A stretch of 64,000 nt of DNA from Plasmopara viticola (GCA_001695595.3 MBPM02000024.1:744001-808000); one strand, 5' to 3'. Positions 11,841-26,040 are shown, counted from the stretch's first letter. Numbers and translations are program-made. The notes: generated from the letters alone by a model not told the origin.

Positions 11841-12260
11841 GTGCTAGTCCAACCCTCAATTGCAAATGAATTCAAAGACGAGGTCGCCTTCAAACGCTTG
11901 CAAAAAGAGAGGTGGGCAAGTGGCAAGGAAGCCGTCGCTGCCATCAAATTGATTGCATTCCGTCAGTCAGCATGCGCCCGCGTCAGCACCCGCGAGGGCG
12001 TTATAAATGCGACAGTGCAGAAACAGGGTGCGCTTGATGGTGGCGATGGCTTCTTTGCCACTTACTCAACTCTCTTTTCGCAAGCGCTTGACGTCGAATT
12101 TGTCATTCATCTTCTTCCAAGTCCTTCGCAAGTGAGGGTTGGACTCAAACTTTACGTCAGACCATACGACTACACGAGAGAAATTACCTTGCAAAGTGTG
12201 GTTTACCAAACGTATAGTTTTGTATCAGTGTTTCAAACATTTTGTATTACATTCTGGTGA
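11841..12260 (+). other. Unidentified open frame, 139 codons, no ATG start
   Basis: A stop-free run whose first codons are GTG/CTA, so it would need an upstream exon or be a fragment. The early part (EFKDEVAFKRLQKERWASGK, AAIKLIAFRQSACARV) has a protein-like composition, but I recognise no family. A TGCTAG just at its 5' end is preceded by GCTCAG, which could be a splice acceptor. Equally likely it is a chance frame or a gene relic. Confidence 0.2.
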
Positions 12261-13004
12261 GATCGAGTCACCTTTTGCAATATCCCCATTTAATTCTTGC
12301 TGTTGCCATAGCATAAAAGTCACATTGTTTTTTTGTACAAGCGGCTTAATATTAGTCTAAAGTGTTATATAGCTATACCGGGTGTGATGCTGCCTTCCGC
12401 TTGTGGCTAAGCCTTCCCCTTGACATTGTTGCCTTCGTTATCACCCATGCCGTGATAAGATATAGTAAATGTAGTGAATCTTAAAAAAGCCGTTTCGAAC
12501 ATGGCAACATCAAGTAAGCTGATGACGTAGTGAAGCATAATGTGCCATTATGAGATTCCAAACTCCAAAATACGCTATACCCACGCCATAGTCACATCAC
12601 ATATTGGGAGCCGTTAATCAGCATTTTTTTCTGCAATTCCCCCTTCATTTTACTGAGCTGGCGTCAGAATAAGAGGACAAATTTGCATAACAACAAGCTT
12701 GAACAGAATACTAGCCTGCGACTGAAGGGCACTGGTTCTGTCGAGGAGAAGACGCCTTCTAGAGGAAACAGGTCGGGGAATTGGGTTGGCCAGGTTGTTT
12801 GTAGTCAATGCTGCGATTGCTTGGGAATGACATACAAGAAGGTTGTCTGTTTTGAAAAATTAGTGTAGCTACAAAATATGCGAGCTTGTTGATGTACGTC
12901 GGGGCCTATGGAGCATCTATGTCGACAAATGTAGTCGGGGACGATGTGGAAATGAAGGACTTGTCGTATCTTCGTCACCAATCAAACTTGCACTGATACT
13001 CAAA

Positions 13005-13256
13005 ATGAGTATTAATTTGCTCGGTCTCTTGCTTGCAAATCAAGCTGCTGTCTTTACTCTTATCGTCTGCTCTAATGACTGCACCAAAGAAATATTTCCC
13101 AAGCACATACAAAGCAGCAACAAGCTGAAGGAAATGTCGCTGAATATGATATACTTATTTTGGCACGAGTACCTGCAAAGTTTAAAGCCGTACAAGATGT
13201 CATACCCGTTTAAAGAAGGTCACGCGTGCCGATACAAGGCTGAGCAAAGAGGTTAA
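13005..13256 (+). CDS. Doubtful small ORF (83 aa) with signal-peptide-like N-terminus
   Basis: The ATG frame begins MSINLLGLLLANQAAVFTL, a hydrophobic stretch of about 18 residues ending near VCS, as in a secretion signal. The remainder is basic, with no RXLR or LFLAK motif and no recognised domain. It is isolated in a desert of decayed repeats. A hydrophobic start can occur by chance in AT-rich DNA, so it is recorded only because small secreted proteins matter in this group. Confidence 0.15.
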   Translation: MSINLLGLLLANQAAVFTLIVCSNDCTKEIFPKHIQSSNKLKEMSLNMIYLFWHEYLQSLKPYKMSYPFKEGHACRYKAEQRG

Positions 13257-16044
13257 AATGGATCATCAAAACCGATAAGACCGGAGCTAAGACACTTGAA
13301 GGTTCCACCTTGCGTTCTTACAAGTACGCATACAAACATGTGCCGAGTTAAAGGAACATTGTTAGCTAATATAGAATAGAACGATCATAGTACTACTAAC
13401 AATAACAATAAACGACGGGCCTAACTCTTATGCGTGGAAGCCCGTGATGTAGACGATCACATATTAGCGCGGCCAATGTAAAATCGTGCGACAGGCTTAA
13501 CTGATTTTATGAAATATATAGCCACGTACGGTAATTATCAGCGACTAATCTCGGCGCTTTAGGTCCAGAACTTGCAGAATAAAGTTTATGGCCGAGGGGA
13601 TGCTCTGAGAATAAGAGCTTGGCACACAGGCTTCTTTTACGTCGACACTTCATCATGACTAAGATAAGTGGATGCAATGATGTTCTAGACTTCGATAACA
13701 AGATCAAGGTAAGGTTGAAAATGCGTTGCTGCAATCCGAACGCAGGTTGGCAAAACAACCCATTATTGCGCAGCTGTAGGAAGCTGTACCATTAGAAAAT
13801 AAAGAATGTCATATCATGTCATTACCCATTCCAGTTCGGTGTAGCACGGGAGCCGCCAGGTCAATTTTTTGGTGCTAGTGACATCAAAGTCAACGCAGCA
13901 ATGTCGTATGCGAATGAGCTCGATGAGAATAAGTAAAAGTTTGCGCTGCTGGTCGTGCGAATTATTGGTGACGAAGTGATGGTGCTGGCACTAAAATAAT
14001 GTGATGACAGATTTGAGACGAAGAAATTAAGTTTTTTTTCTTAAAATAATTCGCTCAGCTGGAATACTTCTATCAAGTCGTCGGGTCATTCGTATTCGGT
14101 TTGTGTAAATATTTTTCGCAAGCAAGATGACTTTGCTGGAAGGTTGGCGTTCATTCAGGCAATTACGGGTGGTGATAATAAAATGGACGCGACCAACGCA
14201 CCAAGCTCAAAGAGCTGTGATAGAATGGCTAAGTAGCTCCGACGGCTTCGATTCGTTTACAATGACATTGGCGTTTTAAGTTGATTAGCAAAAAAGATTA
14301 CGATTCTGGCATAGACATTTCTTCAACAAAACAGTGATAACTTTGTGATGGGTAAGTAATCAACGGGCAAATGCAGCTCAGATACGTACAAGTCTCTTTA
14401 GGTTCGGTCCAACAGATGATGTAGGTCGTTTACAGCGGTCAATAGGATTCAGTGTAGGATATAACGCACGGTAGTAAGACTAAATTGTCACGCTTACCAA
14501 TGACAAGTCCCCAGGTAGTGCTCCTAAAAGACAGTATCCACTGATTGAGATCCAGCCAAGGCAGTATGGTCAAGACCCTACCAAAGCGCGTAAATTTGCT
14601 CGCGATATACTAGAAAAAGCTCGTTGAGGTAAACACCCTCTATTAGTGCACGTGAAGTAGCACATAATTCACTGCGCAACTATCGTCGTGAATTGCATCT
14701 GCTACATCGGGTGTGGCTAGATACAGCTTAAGCACAACTTATTAAAATGCTAGCCGCGGTCGGAGGAATTTTATTCTCTCGCATTTATAGGGTTGACCGA
14801 CGTCTTTACCAGAAATGTGGTCGCGTGTATGTTGTTAACGGGTTGCATGGTACACCAATTTATATCGCCTTTCCGACCCAGAATGTTGGCTCAGCGTCCA
14901 GAAAGAAGACTTTAATTTTTATTTTTTGCGTCATTCTTTGCGTCATGATAGCATAGCAATATACCAAAGTCTCACGCATTACTGTATTCGCAAATCCAGC
15001 CAGCTGCATGATGCACACCTCGATCGAGTGGTTACACCAACGGCGAGTCCTTCAAGGATATCCTCCACAATGCAGAATTCACTTCGTTCACTTAATACGT
15101 TCGTAGTGTCCATTAAGACCGTTTCATAGAGCGTCAATAAGAAGTTGACCGCTTTTCTAGATCAATGGCCATCAATTTAGCTATAAGATTGACCTTAGAG
15201 GTGCCGCCGTGAATATTGAACAGAACTCCAAACTTAAAATAGAGTCCAAGTTTATTGTTCATCCGACCGTAATGAGGTTTCCCTTATAAAAATAGCCGAG
15301 CGCTGTCGTCTCAAAAATCTATCCATTAGAGTTAGATGTCGTGTAGTACTGGATGAGTGCTGTGCGCTGTTGTCTTCATCTCAAAAAAATGAACGATTGT
15401 AAGAAGCCATCATACGTTGATTTCGTGCTAATGCAATCGTGTTTTAACGCACCGATGAATATTATTTTCGTCCAGCAATGAGAGTGTTGTAATGCGCTCA
15501 CTCAGCGGAGCATGTTTTGATCTAAAAGCATCAGAAGGGATGAGCCACAAACGCCTCGCCTGAGACTGAGCCTTATACCACATACATACAGCAAGCACTG
15601 CCCACGACGAGCAGTTCTCAGTAGATTACATGTCACCATACGTGTTGGTTAAGGGTATCAACCGTAATGCGGTTGTTTATGCTACATTAGATCTTGATTA
15701 CACTGCGACGTTCAGCTGTATGGTAGCACATTTATCTGGGTATCCTAGAGCACATACGTCAGGAACGTTTTCGTACGGAGCACAGAGGGACGGATATGTA
15801 AAGCTACAATGTTTAGATGTGAGCCGTACTCGAGTGTATTAGCACGGATATGCTCTATGTCAATGCACGGGATGATATTTCGTTCACAGGCAAATCTGGC
15901 TAAAATGAAGGCCATCATGAATGACTAACTTTAACATAAAGGAAAGACTTTTGACCTTGCTAATTATTAACATAAGCATAGTACAAACTATACCGATATG
16001 GTGAGGCTTCTATCCATTCGTTAAGAACTATTACAGAAATATTT

Positions 16045-16480
16045 GTGATACGACACCAACCGGCATTAGATAGAGTAAAAGAAATCCCGGTGCAGATGCT
16101 GATACTGACCTTGCTGGATCCTGAACGATCGTTTAGTGTCATTGGTGACGCCTTGGAATTTACCACTGGCACTGTACTGCTGCAAGCAGCGACGCGGGGT
16201 GAGAACGCGCATATTTTGGCAGCTCAAAGCTGTCTAGAAGGGCTGCTTCCAATACAATGGAGTTGCACAAAATTCAGCATTCACCAGAGTCATTTGTGAT
16301 ATATACTGACCAGCTGTCGCTATGCATTGCGACACAATCGTGCAAGGAACGGCTGGGTAGCTCTTCTTCTTGTAAGAAATATAACTTCAAAATGAAATAT
16401 AAGCCAGAGAAATAGAAAGTTTTGGCTAACACATTATTTCGACGCCCAAGCTATGATCTAGTGCATGTCACAATTGTGAC
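16045..16480 (+). pseudogene. Decayed Ty3/gypsy RNase H fragment
   Basis: At 16095-16190 the plus strand reads TLLDPERSFSVIGDAL and then TGTVLLQ, matching the start of gypsy RNase H (LPDFxxPFxVxCDASxxAIGxxLxQ). Further on (16300-16340) a YTDxxSL-like segment follows, and at 16380-16470 YNFKMKYKPEK, a stop, then KVLANTLFRRPSYD, matching YNFxVxYKPGKxNVxADALSRRPDY. Stops and frame changes are frequent. It is not continuous with the RT fragment at 17.7 kb, which would have to come first. Confidence 0.6.
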
Positions 16481-17689
16481 CTTATCTACAACGAATCTTA
16501 TGTGTGCTCCGTGTGTGCACTGTGGAGTGTGACACATGTAAAACATCGGACTAAAATTGTCAGCGCGATTAAGCTTAAGGCTACATTAGCCCTTGCTGTC
16601 AGTCACCCAATTGATTTTGTAGGGGACAATGTATACCAAGTGGTCCTTTATTCATTAGTATTTTTAACCAGTTGTGCATATTAAAGTGCTCGATAATATG
16701 TCTCAACACGGGATAAACTTCTTGCTCCAATTGCGATAGCGACTCAAGTCGCAAAAGAATGAGGCTAGATCGATAATATGGCGTGGTTAAAAAAGCACGA
16801 GTTCGGACCCGAATAACATGATAAGGCCATTAGAGCGAACTGCTTACCTCGGCAAAGAAAATCTTTGTTGATTTTGGCTTCTACCTTCTTCACGATTAAT
16901 TTATTAAATAAAACTAGACCAAAGCATGCTAAAATGAAGACTGACATCTTCCTTAGGTTTCGTCATTTAGAAATTTTTGCAGGCAAAAAAGCTAGTAGTA
17001 CTAGCTGCTGTAGAAGCTAAGGAAAACGTTCATGAAACAGCATTGATAATATTACAGAAACAGCGGAAATTGTAGCCTTGCAAGATGAGAATTAGGTTGT
17101 GAAACGAAGTCGATCCCTGAGTGTCCAGGGCTGACAAAGAAACTCATTCACAAGGATATATAAAAGCTTATCTAGCCACCAAGGCACGAAATGCCCTTTT
17201 ATATAAGGCACTGCCAAAGGTGCCAGCGTTACTAAAGTTCTGGTAGCTCGAAGATACAACTTCTGGAGAATTAAGCAGCAATAATGTTTCTATGTTGCTC
17301 GTTTAGATGATGACCTTTCCATGAGCTTAGAAATAACCTTTACTATAGACGAAGGCGTATTGGCTCAGCTAATAGGTCACGTACACAACATCTAGGCTCA
17401 GAGATCCCGAACAATTTCAAAAATCCGGTGTAGCCACTTTTAAAAAAATGCTCAGATGTGGTGTACCAATAATTTTGCACCGAAGAGAAAATTTAGGCCC
17501 GTGATTGACATCTTACTGGCTCGAAAAACCGTGTTTTAAGGCAATCGACGATTTATGTGCGCTCATTGACGCCTACTTTGCTTGTAGGGCAAATAATGTA
17601 TGGTGCGGGTGTCGGAAGTTTTCCGCACTCAAATAGGGTAAATAATGTAATGGTTTGGGTATAGAAAAAATTCGCAACTATCTCTTAAT

Positions 17690-18055
17690 ATCTTCGCAAA
17701 AGAGCCAAACAAAAAAAATGACGACTATCTCTTGTAGTAAGCTGAATAGGACAACGATACCTGCACGGAAACCCCTTCCAAGAAATGACATACTATTTAA
17801 CAAAATGTCCGGAGCAGCGTTGTATAGTGCATCGACGATTACTATCAGATCTGAAGATGGGGGCCATTCGTGTCCCTACGGCAGCTAGCACGCTAACCGT
17901 CATGCTATCAATGTGGCTAAAGACGCCACAAAATTCATCAGGCGCCTTAACGACAATAAACGATTTGGTTGTACGTTTGTCTCAAATTTTACGGACTTTT
18001 ACTCGTACAAACTTCAACGATAAATTAGTTTATAGCCGCTTGAAGAGAATTTAGT
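17690..18055 (+). pseudogene. Decayed Ty3/gypsy reverse transcriptase fragment
   Basis: Two overlapping frames show the N-terminal half of a gypsy RT. The first has KLNRTTIPARKPLPRNDIL and then MSGAALYSA, matching KLNxxTIPxxxPxPRxDxL and the YSAxDLxxGYYQ block. The second frame continues with WLKTPQ and, near the end, FTRTNFNDKLVYSRL, matching the TYFDDIFVHSR catalytic block with the FDD changed to FND. The catalytic site is lost, so the copy is dead. Confidence 0.6.
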
Positions 18056-21000
18056 CGACTCTTGAGGTGAATTTATTATCCGATACAGGTTTCTTGAATC
18101 ATCATGCAACTAAGGTATCAACAAATGAGTCTTAGTGGTAGAAAAGATAAAAGTCATTGGGCGACTTTCAAGCAGCCGTCTATCTTTCTGGACGTGCCCG
18201 GACGCTTGGAAGCCTAATCGAGTGGGTGACTAGGTATGTAAGTACCTGAGAGACCTGCTGCGGGAAGGTCAAACTGTTCACTTTCTGTCACTATCGGCGA
18301 ATTTCTATGCCTCGACTTTGCATTTATCTTGCCATAACAAAAGTAGTAGTATTTGTGTGTCACCTGTAAATTTGGCCCTGTTTCAGTTAGTATAATTGCG
18401 GAAGAAACAGCGCTAGTGATCATGTATGAGGTTTTTATTACGAAAGCCTTTCGGACACGACGCAACGGTATCACACCGTTCACCATTGCACTTTCGTACG
18501 TCACTTATTAGGAAATTGCTTGCTGAAGTCAGTGGCAGCCAATTTTCAAGCAGATGAACAGACAGATATAGTGAAACGTAACCTTTGAAACACACTGCGG
18601 ATAATGAGCGCTGATGAGCCACAGTTGTGGTCAACGAGCTGTCTTGCTTTTCATTTGCTTTCAACACTGCAATTAAAGCCTTAACCTATTTTCACCCTGT
18701 CAGTAGAAAGGAACGATCCCCAAGGATTTGTTTACTCATAATAGCACGAAGGCTTCCGGGATAGATGTAGAAAAGGCTTGAGAAGACTTGCCTACCAAGC
18801 CGTTGGCGTTAGCCTGATTTTCTTGTGAGAACGTCTATTTGACCTTGCGAGAGTCGGCTGGACGTAATCAGCAGGGCAAGAGATTATATTCCCTTCGTAT
18901 AAAATAAGCAGAACTTATACGACAAACGCAGAGAATAAAGCATAAGTGTCTCTATGAAAAGAGAATTGTTACTTTTTACTTTGAATTAGTCACTAAAAGG
19001 AGCAACATTGATCTGAGAAGTATACAATATTCTTTCATCGATCCTGTTATGGTCGTGAGCAAGTATAATACAGCATGCACTAGCGATACAATGGCGAAAC
19101 CCGGACATTTTTTGAGCGACATCTTAAAAGATATTAGATTCCTCAGGACTTCGAGTCTCGTAAAAAGCATACGCAGCATTTAACACCTCTTTAAAGCGCT
19201 GTCTCTATGCTCAATTTTGCTGAAAAGGTGAGGTCCGATGGCCATATGGCGGGTGCTAGTACCTACAACTTCCGTCATAACGACTTTGAAGTGGAAGACC
19301 GAGTATTTAAAAGACTGCGCACGTTAATTCTGGAGCTCACTACGTCGAAAAACAACACTTTGTTGTAGTTCGTCCACCTTGCGCTGAGACGTGTATTGAT
19401 TACTTCTGATCAAGGATACCACAAGCATCAATACCAGAAGCAATCTTAATCGTGTAGAACAAGAAGCACAGGCTTTGCTGTTCCGCATAGAAGTGGCGCT
19501 TAGTCGAGATAAAAGTAAAGATCCTTGACCGCCAAGACTAGCTGCATTCTTATGTGAAGCGCAAACTGAATTGGAGACGCTTTTAGGGGTGCCGTTACCT
19601 TTTTGAAAAAAAAACGGTCGCTTCGCAGTAACCATGCGAGCCGTTAAATTGTTTTCACGAGCACAACTTGTCGATATCTAAATTCAGAAGCCAACAGATG
19701 AACTTAAAGTATTAAATTTCGGTCATTTAGCCGTATCTACATTGGCCTAGTCTACATTGGCTAAAACACATCCACAAGGTTCTCTTATTTATTGATGGAA
19801 ATTGGGAGCGATGTTTCTCGAGCTTGTGATTTGCTTCAGTGGGCTAATCACAAAGCTCACCGCCAACTGCGTTGATGACACAATAAAGTATTTAAATGTA
19901 GATGTATCGCCGGCTGTCGTATCTTTTTCTTCTTCTTTTTTTTGTCTTTCCCGCGGCTAAGTCGCTAACAAGAGCAACTCAGATGGAGCTAATTGCCCGA
20001 AAATCTTCATGAACTTTTATGTCTTAGCAAAAAGGGCTTTTGCATAGCCAATGAGCCTAATGATAAGTTTATCTGTTGTAGGGATTTTTTTGGCTAAGAA
20101 ATTTGTCCAAGTAATATTGCCAGGTCCTTTGCCGCATTAATCGATTCACTAGGAATGCTCGATAAGGCTAATCTATCGTCTCCATCTCCCGAAGACGAAG
20201 TTTATGTGGACGTCTGACCGAAGGTAAACGGTGTCCCTCTATTCCCATCGTAAAGGACCTAGATTTCGCGAAAAAAATCTTCTGCGTCTCTGCGGCCCTT
20301 TGCAACGTAACCGCTTTGACCCGCCGCACCAAGTGCGAATTCACCCATGACTAAAAGTACCTATTTCGATGGCTGGCTCGGTCACCGTCAAATTGTCCAG
20401 ACACTGCCTGTTTAATTAGAGTTATAAACGCACCATTGTTCTGCTAAGAGGGATGAGGTTTTGTATAATAAAATAGAAGGCCGTTACTTGAAAGTGGTTT
20501 AGACAGAGTAACTAGCTCAAGAGACACCGATCAACCGGTGGTCACGTCGTCCGCACCTAATGGAGATCGAGGTTGAACATAAATTTTAATGGTAGATAGT
20601 GGCTTCCAACTACAACGAGCAAAGGCTTAACTTTGAGCCAATGCGTGCCGCCTGCCTGACTCCATGATAAGTATTAACTTTGCCTTCACTTGAAAGACAA
20701 ATGTAACTTTCATATACCCAAACGTGGAATGAAGTTTAGATCAATTTGTCGATAATTATTCATGTGGGTATATATTTTACACTTTCTATCCAGCATACCA
20801 ATATCTACAAACATGCATGAAGTAAGTGGTCGTTCCACTAATACTTTCCTTTCTGTTGTCTCCTTGTATCACGTTATACTTTCGTCTTGATGTGTATGCA
20901 TCACACGACCATTGTCACACAAAACAGTAAGACCATAAACTAGTGTGACACACTGAAATCATATGAAAATTCCTCAATCAAGACTTTAAGATTCCTTGTC

Positions 21001-22846
21001 ACCTTACAAATAGAAACTTCATCTAAAATATTTTGTCAAATCGATACCACCGTTGTGACTTTTGCCACCAATCAAAAATTCGCACGACAAACTAATCAAG
21101 CCTCAAAGCTCATATATGCATATCGAGCCTTGATTAACCGTGTCGTCAACATTTCAATGCATCTTCAAACTCTAGATTCGACACCATTTTTGCGACAATA
21201 GTCAAGCTCGCGGTGTACGAATGTTATATGTTATACCGGAGTAAGTATTCAATGCCACCGGATGACGATTCGGTCGTTCATAAAGCCCACCCACGTCGCC
21301 CTCGTCAGCTTTTTTTTTAATATGCAAGATACATGCCACATATTCGCTACGATATACCAGACATGGTGTTATATGATTAAAAGGGTATACGTCGATTCAA
21401 AACATTCTTATCTAGTTCTCCAGGCTCAACTCAATGATTACTTATATAGACTGGACAAACGCTTTAATTGACCCCCTGTACATGGGCAAAAATTAGCGTT
21501 TCCAACACCCTTTTATCCTTTTACAAACATGGGCTAGACCAAGTCGAGACGGCTTATGTTTTCTCGAGGTCTATTCAAACTCCTGAATCCTAAAGCCTGA
21601 AACCCACTACCACAAAGACGCATTAAAATCTGGGCCATTTAAGCTAAACGACCTTCTTCGGAGCAGCTATGGACGAAGACAGTGTCAAATTATGTCCGGG
21701 CAAAAATCCGCCGATTGCATTACCAGACAATCAAAAGTAGCTAAGGGTTCGATAGCCTGGAGTACCTAGCAACTCTCCTTAGACGTGCATATCGCCATGA
21801 GGAGTATGCCCGACTTTTTCACTCAAATTAAACAGTCACCATCTACTAAATATAGCTGCCTGTACAGTATATGTTGCAAAGCAACACGTCCTTATGTTAA
21901 TGCATGTTCGAGCAGGTACTAGAGCACTGTCTAGCTTGTTTTTGGCACAGAATAATTGCCACTTTCCTATCGTTTTTTTAGTCCTAAATTAATGACGAGT
22001 ACCATACTTGGATCCCCAACCTTACCAATTTTTAGGGCTTAGCAAAACAAGCATTATTGAGCTCATACTGACTGCATTGCAGTGGCGATTGACTCCTTTG
22101 TACCTCGCACGAGGTCAACCTCATGTCTCGCCCCTCTTTCTGATGAAAGTCTAATAGTAGCTCCAATACCCATCTAAAATTGATTTTAATGACATTTAGG
22201 ACGGAATTCGTAAAATATTTAGGATTTGTATACCCGACCGCAGCTCACGACCCTAAAAATGTCCAAAAATGTCTTATTAAAAATGCCCATGATGGTACCC
22301 AAGACATTTTCGTCAAGACCGAAGGATGAATGTATATCCAAATTTTGGCTCATTCAAAAATCAGAAGCTTTGAATTCTTTTGGGGCTAGTAAGTATAGAT
22401 ATTTTAATCAAGGGCATCTGACGTGACTTAACGATAAGTTGAGCCGTCAACTATATGGTAATGTAGAGTTTCTTTGTCAGCCACGAATTATTACTTCTGA
22501 TGTTCAGGGATCGGTGTGATGTCGCTTTTGCAATCGTTTGCAAAAGGGCTATGATATGCGCTTTTGCTGGTACATTGCCAACCGGCTCGAAAAATTCTGC
22601 CGCGCCTACCTACAAATAGATATTAGTACCACCGATACCTTCCACTGTAATTGGAGGCGTGTAGCTGCCTAGGTTTCCTTGGAAAAAAGCGGTTGCCACA
22701 TCAACACGGAAATATGAACCATTTAAGTCATGCTGCACGAGGTTTGTGAGTGTCACCGCTGGTATTGACCAACTAAATTCGGCTTTTTCTAGCAGCGACA
22801 TGTCCAGGATCAGGTCACACCTGTCCATGTTAAGGACATAATGATT
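18056..22846. other. Gene desert, about 4.8 kb
   Basis: No recognisable gene or conserved repeat on either strand. A few ORFs of 60-105 codons are present but have no family features. The sequence is AT-rich with long homopolymers (for example near 19920). Confidence 0.45.
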
Positions 22847-22991
22847 CTACGTGGTTTTAAAATGCTCAGATCTCACAGCCAAATTCAATTTAAATTTTCT
22901 ACGTGGTTTTGAAATGCTTAGATCTCACAGCCAGATTCAACTCAAACTTTAAGATGCCTCAGATCTCACAGCCAGTTTCAATTTAAATTTT
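22847..22991. repeat. 52-bp tandem repeat, about 2.8 units
   Basis: Unit 1 (22847-22898) and unit 2 (22899-22950) both start CTACGTGGTTTT and contain CAGATCTCACAGCC or TAGATCTCACAGCC followed by a TTCAA-TTTAAA-like tail. Unit 3 (22951-22991) lacks the first 11 bases. The units differ at several positions, so the array is old. Confidence 0.8.
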
Positions 22992-25334
22992 AGAGTGGCT
23001 TGCTCCATCAGCCAGTCGAGCTGAACTTGAACTGTTCACTTGCTATCTTTTAGAACGTCAGTCTTAATAACTTTTGTTGACGTTACTCGTTTGCCGGCGC
23101 GCATCAATCTAGCAAGCCTAATAAAGGTTTTTATTTCTTGTTTGCTTGCTAAATCAACCAGCAGACTATAGCGATTAGCTCCTCTGCCAAACTTGGCTCT
23201 CATGTTTACCGACTACACATCCAAAAGGAGGCCTAAGCTTCTTCCCAATGACACATTTGCTTCTTGATGATGACCAGCGTTTCCCTTGCTCGTAAAAGCG
23301 CGGCTTTGACCAAAAACCATTAAAACCCTTGGGCAAGACCAAGGTCCACGTCATCGTCATTCTTTGAGTCAGCAATGGATCATGCGCACTTGCTTTCTAC
23401 AGCCAAGCAGCGGATTGTTGCCTTAATCGGCAGTGCTTAAGAACTCCAGTTTGCCGTGTGGTACTTAGATATCATTGTGCTTGGCTTATATTCTTAGATG
23501 CTTGTCTGTTTTATACCCAAACGATGCATTAGGTGTTGACGACGAGCTAGTCGATTAATTCGGGGTCTGCATTTTGAAACCAGCGCTGAGTTTTAAAATT
23601 AGTTGCTTGGTTGTGCAAGCTTTTATAAATAGGCTCAAGTTACAACGATGGTGTCTGATAGAAAAAAATACAAAAGAAAGGTTTTGATCATTGCAGACTA
23701 AGGAAGTTCAAAGCCTTGATGGGAGAGTGCATCGAAGTTACGCGAACTTACTTTGTGTCACACTAGTTGGCGACGTTGCCACTTTATGTGACATTAGTCA
23801 CAAAGTACTTTCTAATCTTTGTTCTCAATTCAGTATAGCTTTCCAATCTTTAAAAAATGATAGACTTAAGCTTTTGACGTTCAATCTTTTAAAATGATAG
23901 ACTTTAGCTTCGATGACCATGTCATCTTGGGAGGTGCAACTGCCGAGGCTACAGGATTCTGTGCTGCCCAGACTTTAATGTATAGATTTTGCATCTTGTA
24001 TCTACCATCATGCATTAAGCGGTAGAGATCGGACCATGTACCGTTTTGCTGCTTACTCCTTAGTACTGAGTTCTGTTATCTTATTGATGATTGAACTTTA
24101 CAGTGTAAACGTAATGGATAGGGTCATGCATTCAAACTCGGCTAAGCTATTTTACAATCCAATTTTGCAAAAATGGTTTGTTGGACTCCATTTGAAAGAA
24201 GTGAGCTCTGCTGGCTGGAATGACTAGCAGCTCTCTCTTTAAAAAGTGCAGTTGCCGACATATCGGACCGAGTGCGCACGTGTACCCTCGGCAGAAGTAC
24301 TCTGTGTACACCCGACTTCTTTTAAGGCTATAAAGTGGTAATACATGCTGGATCTGATTTTTGATCAGCTTTGGAGGGTGAAGGCTAGCAGAAACTACAA
24401 CCATCGAGAGGTCCACTTCCCTTGAAGCTGAAGAGAAGGAAGATGACCATAACAGCGTATGAGCATTAGTCTATGCATTGTTGATGATGATGCCTACCTT
24501 TGTAACTGAGGTGTCGCCTGCGCCAAATGCGCCAAACTTAGGGAGCCGATCTAGCAACTCCAGCTATGGAGGGTATAATGAAATAGCTCGTCTGACCAGT
24601 TGCAAAGTTTGCCACAGGAAAATGGCAACGCTCAGTTGATGTGGATGGTCTACTGAGAAAGAGGTAAGTTCATCGAAAGTCAGGAAGGAGTTAATGGTCG
24701 GAGACGCTTTGCACGAAAGAACTTTGTACTTTATATTGGTAACCATGCTTGCAAATTCGGCGTGCTTGCTGTTAAGGCAACCGCTGCTGGCTCAAGTAAA
24801 AAATAGTCTATCCTCATTGACTTGGAAGCGTCAGTCGACACTACAATGTCGAAGGTAGCTAGTCATATGCGGAGGATTGGAAACCACATCAGCACGAATA
24901 TGTCACTATTCATTTAGCGATAGGATGACATATATCTAGGTGTAAATCTCCTCGACTTCGATAGCATTGAACGCATTTTGATGTTTAACTTAGGCGCAAG
25001 CTTTGACCTCTTCCTGGATATTGCGTGGCTGAAACGCAACTAATCCTGGGTAAATTCAAATTTTGTAGCTTAATTGACATCCGCTTTACTTTTAGCGGCG
25101 CATTTTTAAGCCATGAACTCACCACTATAAGAAAAAGAAGAGCTACTGTCGTGGACACTGGAAATTGGTGCGTGAGACATCGAAGCGTGCCTTTACCCGA
25201 ACGTGAAAAGGCATGTAAAGTACTGAATAGTGCTCGTATGTTACATAAACCGCCATATTTTTCATTGGTGTTATGGCTTGCTTAAGTCCGAGGCAGGCTT
25301 TATCACTGCGCTTAGAGTGACATTCACACCATTG
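22992..25334. other. Gene desert, about 2.3 kb
   Basis: Nothing recognised on either strand. Short ORFs at 23175-23375 and 24147-24416 (minus strand) have no family signature I can name. Confidence 0.45.
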
Positions 25335-25600
25335 AGCAGTGCTCATAGAAGACATCACTCGCTGCGTGCCGTGATTGGCACGGTTGGCCCTCATTTACGG
25401 TAGGCACTATCGCTGCAAATAGAGTAACACATCAAAGCTCAAGCAACGCTCGTAGAGAATGCATACCATGCAAGGTGCGCTTGGTCATAAATCAAGTCGT
25501 CAAAAGAAGGACCCGGCTTAAAATAACCATGAGATGTTCGTAGTAAGCAGTGGTTGCCACATACCATGCACGGTATGCTTGGCTGCTGGCCAAGGCATCA
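25335..25600 (+). repeat. Diverged repeat module shared with 43.74-44.04 kb
   Basis: Three diverged units run along the plus strand with the order: AGCAGTGCTCATAG or close variants, then a segment near CACATACCATGCA, then GTGCGCTTGG or GGTATGCTTGG. A TAGAGTAACACATC line precedes the second unit. The same words in the same order occur at 43740-44040. Position just upstream of a gypsy pol relic (26.04 kb) suggests an LTR or leader of that family, but this is inference. Confidence 0.4.
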
Positions 25601-26040
25601 CGAGTGCGCCCTTGACGATGCGCGTGAGGTGGTACGTAACCTACCGAGCGACACTCGTCGAAAATAGTGCTAGCTCTTTTTTTTGTCTTACGTTTTTGGT
25701 CAGAGGTCAAGCCATCTGGAGCTGTATTATTTGCTAAGCGGAGGCTCCACATAAAAACGTCTTCTTTAATCGTCAGTTCAGGCGTCAGTGCGTCAATGCA
25801 TAATTGTATCCAAATTCGAAAAAAACCAGCGCTTGTTATAAAGAACATCAATTCTTTAGCTAATACAAGGTACATGGCGCTCATCAAGCAGGGCAGGGCG
25901 TCTCGTCTTGGTTCTAATCGGTCTCGAATAGAAATGTCAAGAAATGACAATTGCGCTCGACTGTATACCCAATATAAGGGATACGGAAACGATGCAATCA
26001 AAAAATCACTTTGGCACCTTTCCCGTCCGTGAATACTCTG

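Larger units (their letters stand above)
11064..16044. other. Gene desert, about 5 kb
   Basis: No recognisable gene apart from the two doubtful ORFs listed separately. AT-rich, with all frames heavily interrupted. Around 14.7-15.1 kb there are two overlapping readable frames that I cannot assign. Confidence 0.45.

Noticed and set aside
18214..19635. Several 60-100 codon minus-strand ORFs
   Set aside because: No recognised motif, no splice-compatible neighbours, and overlapping open frames, as expected by chance.
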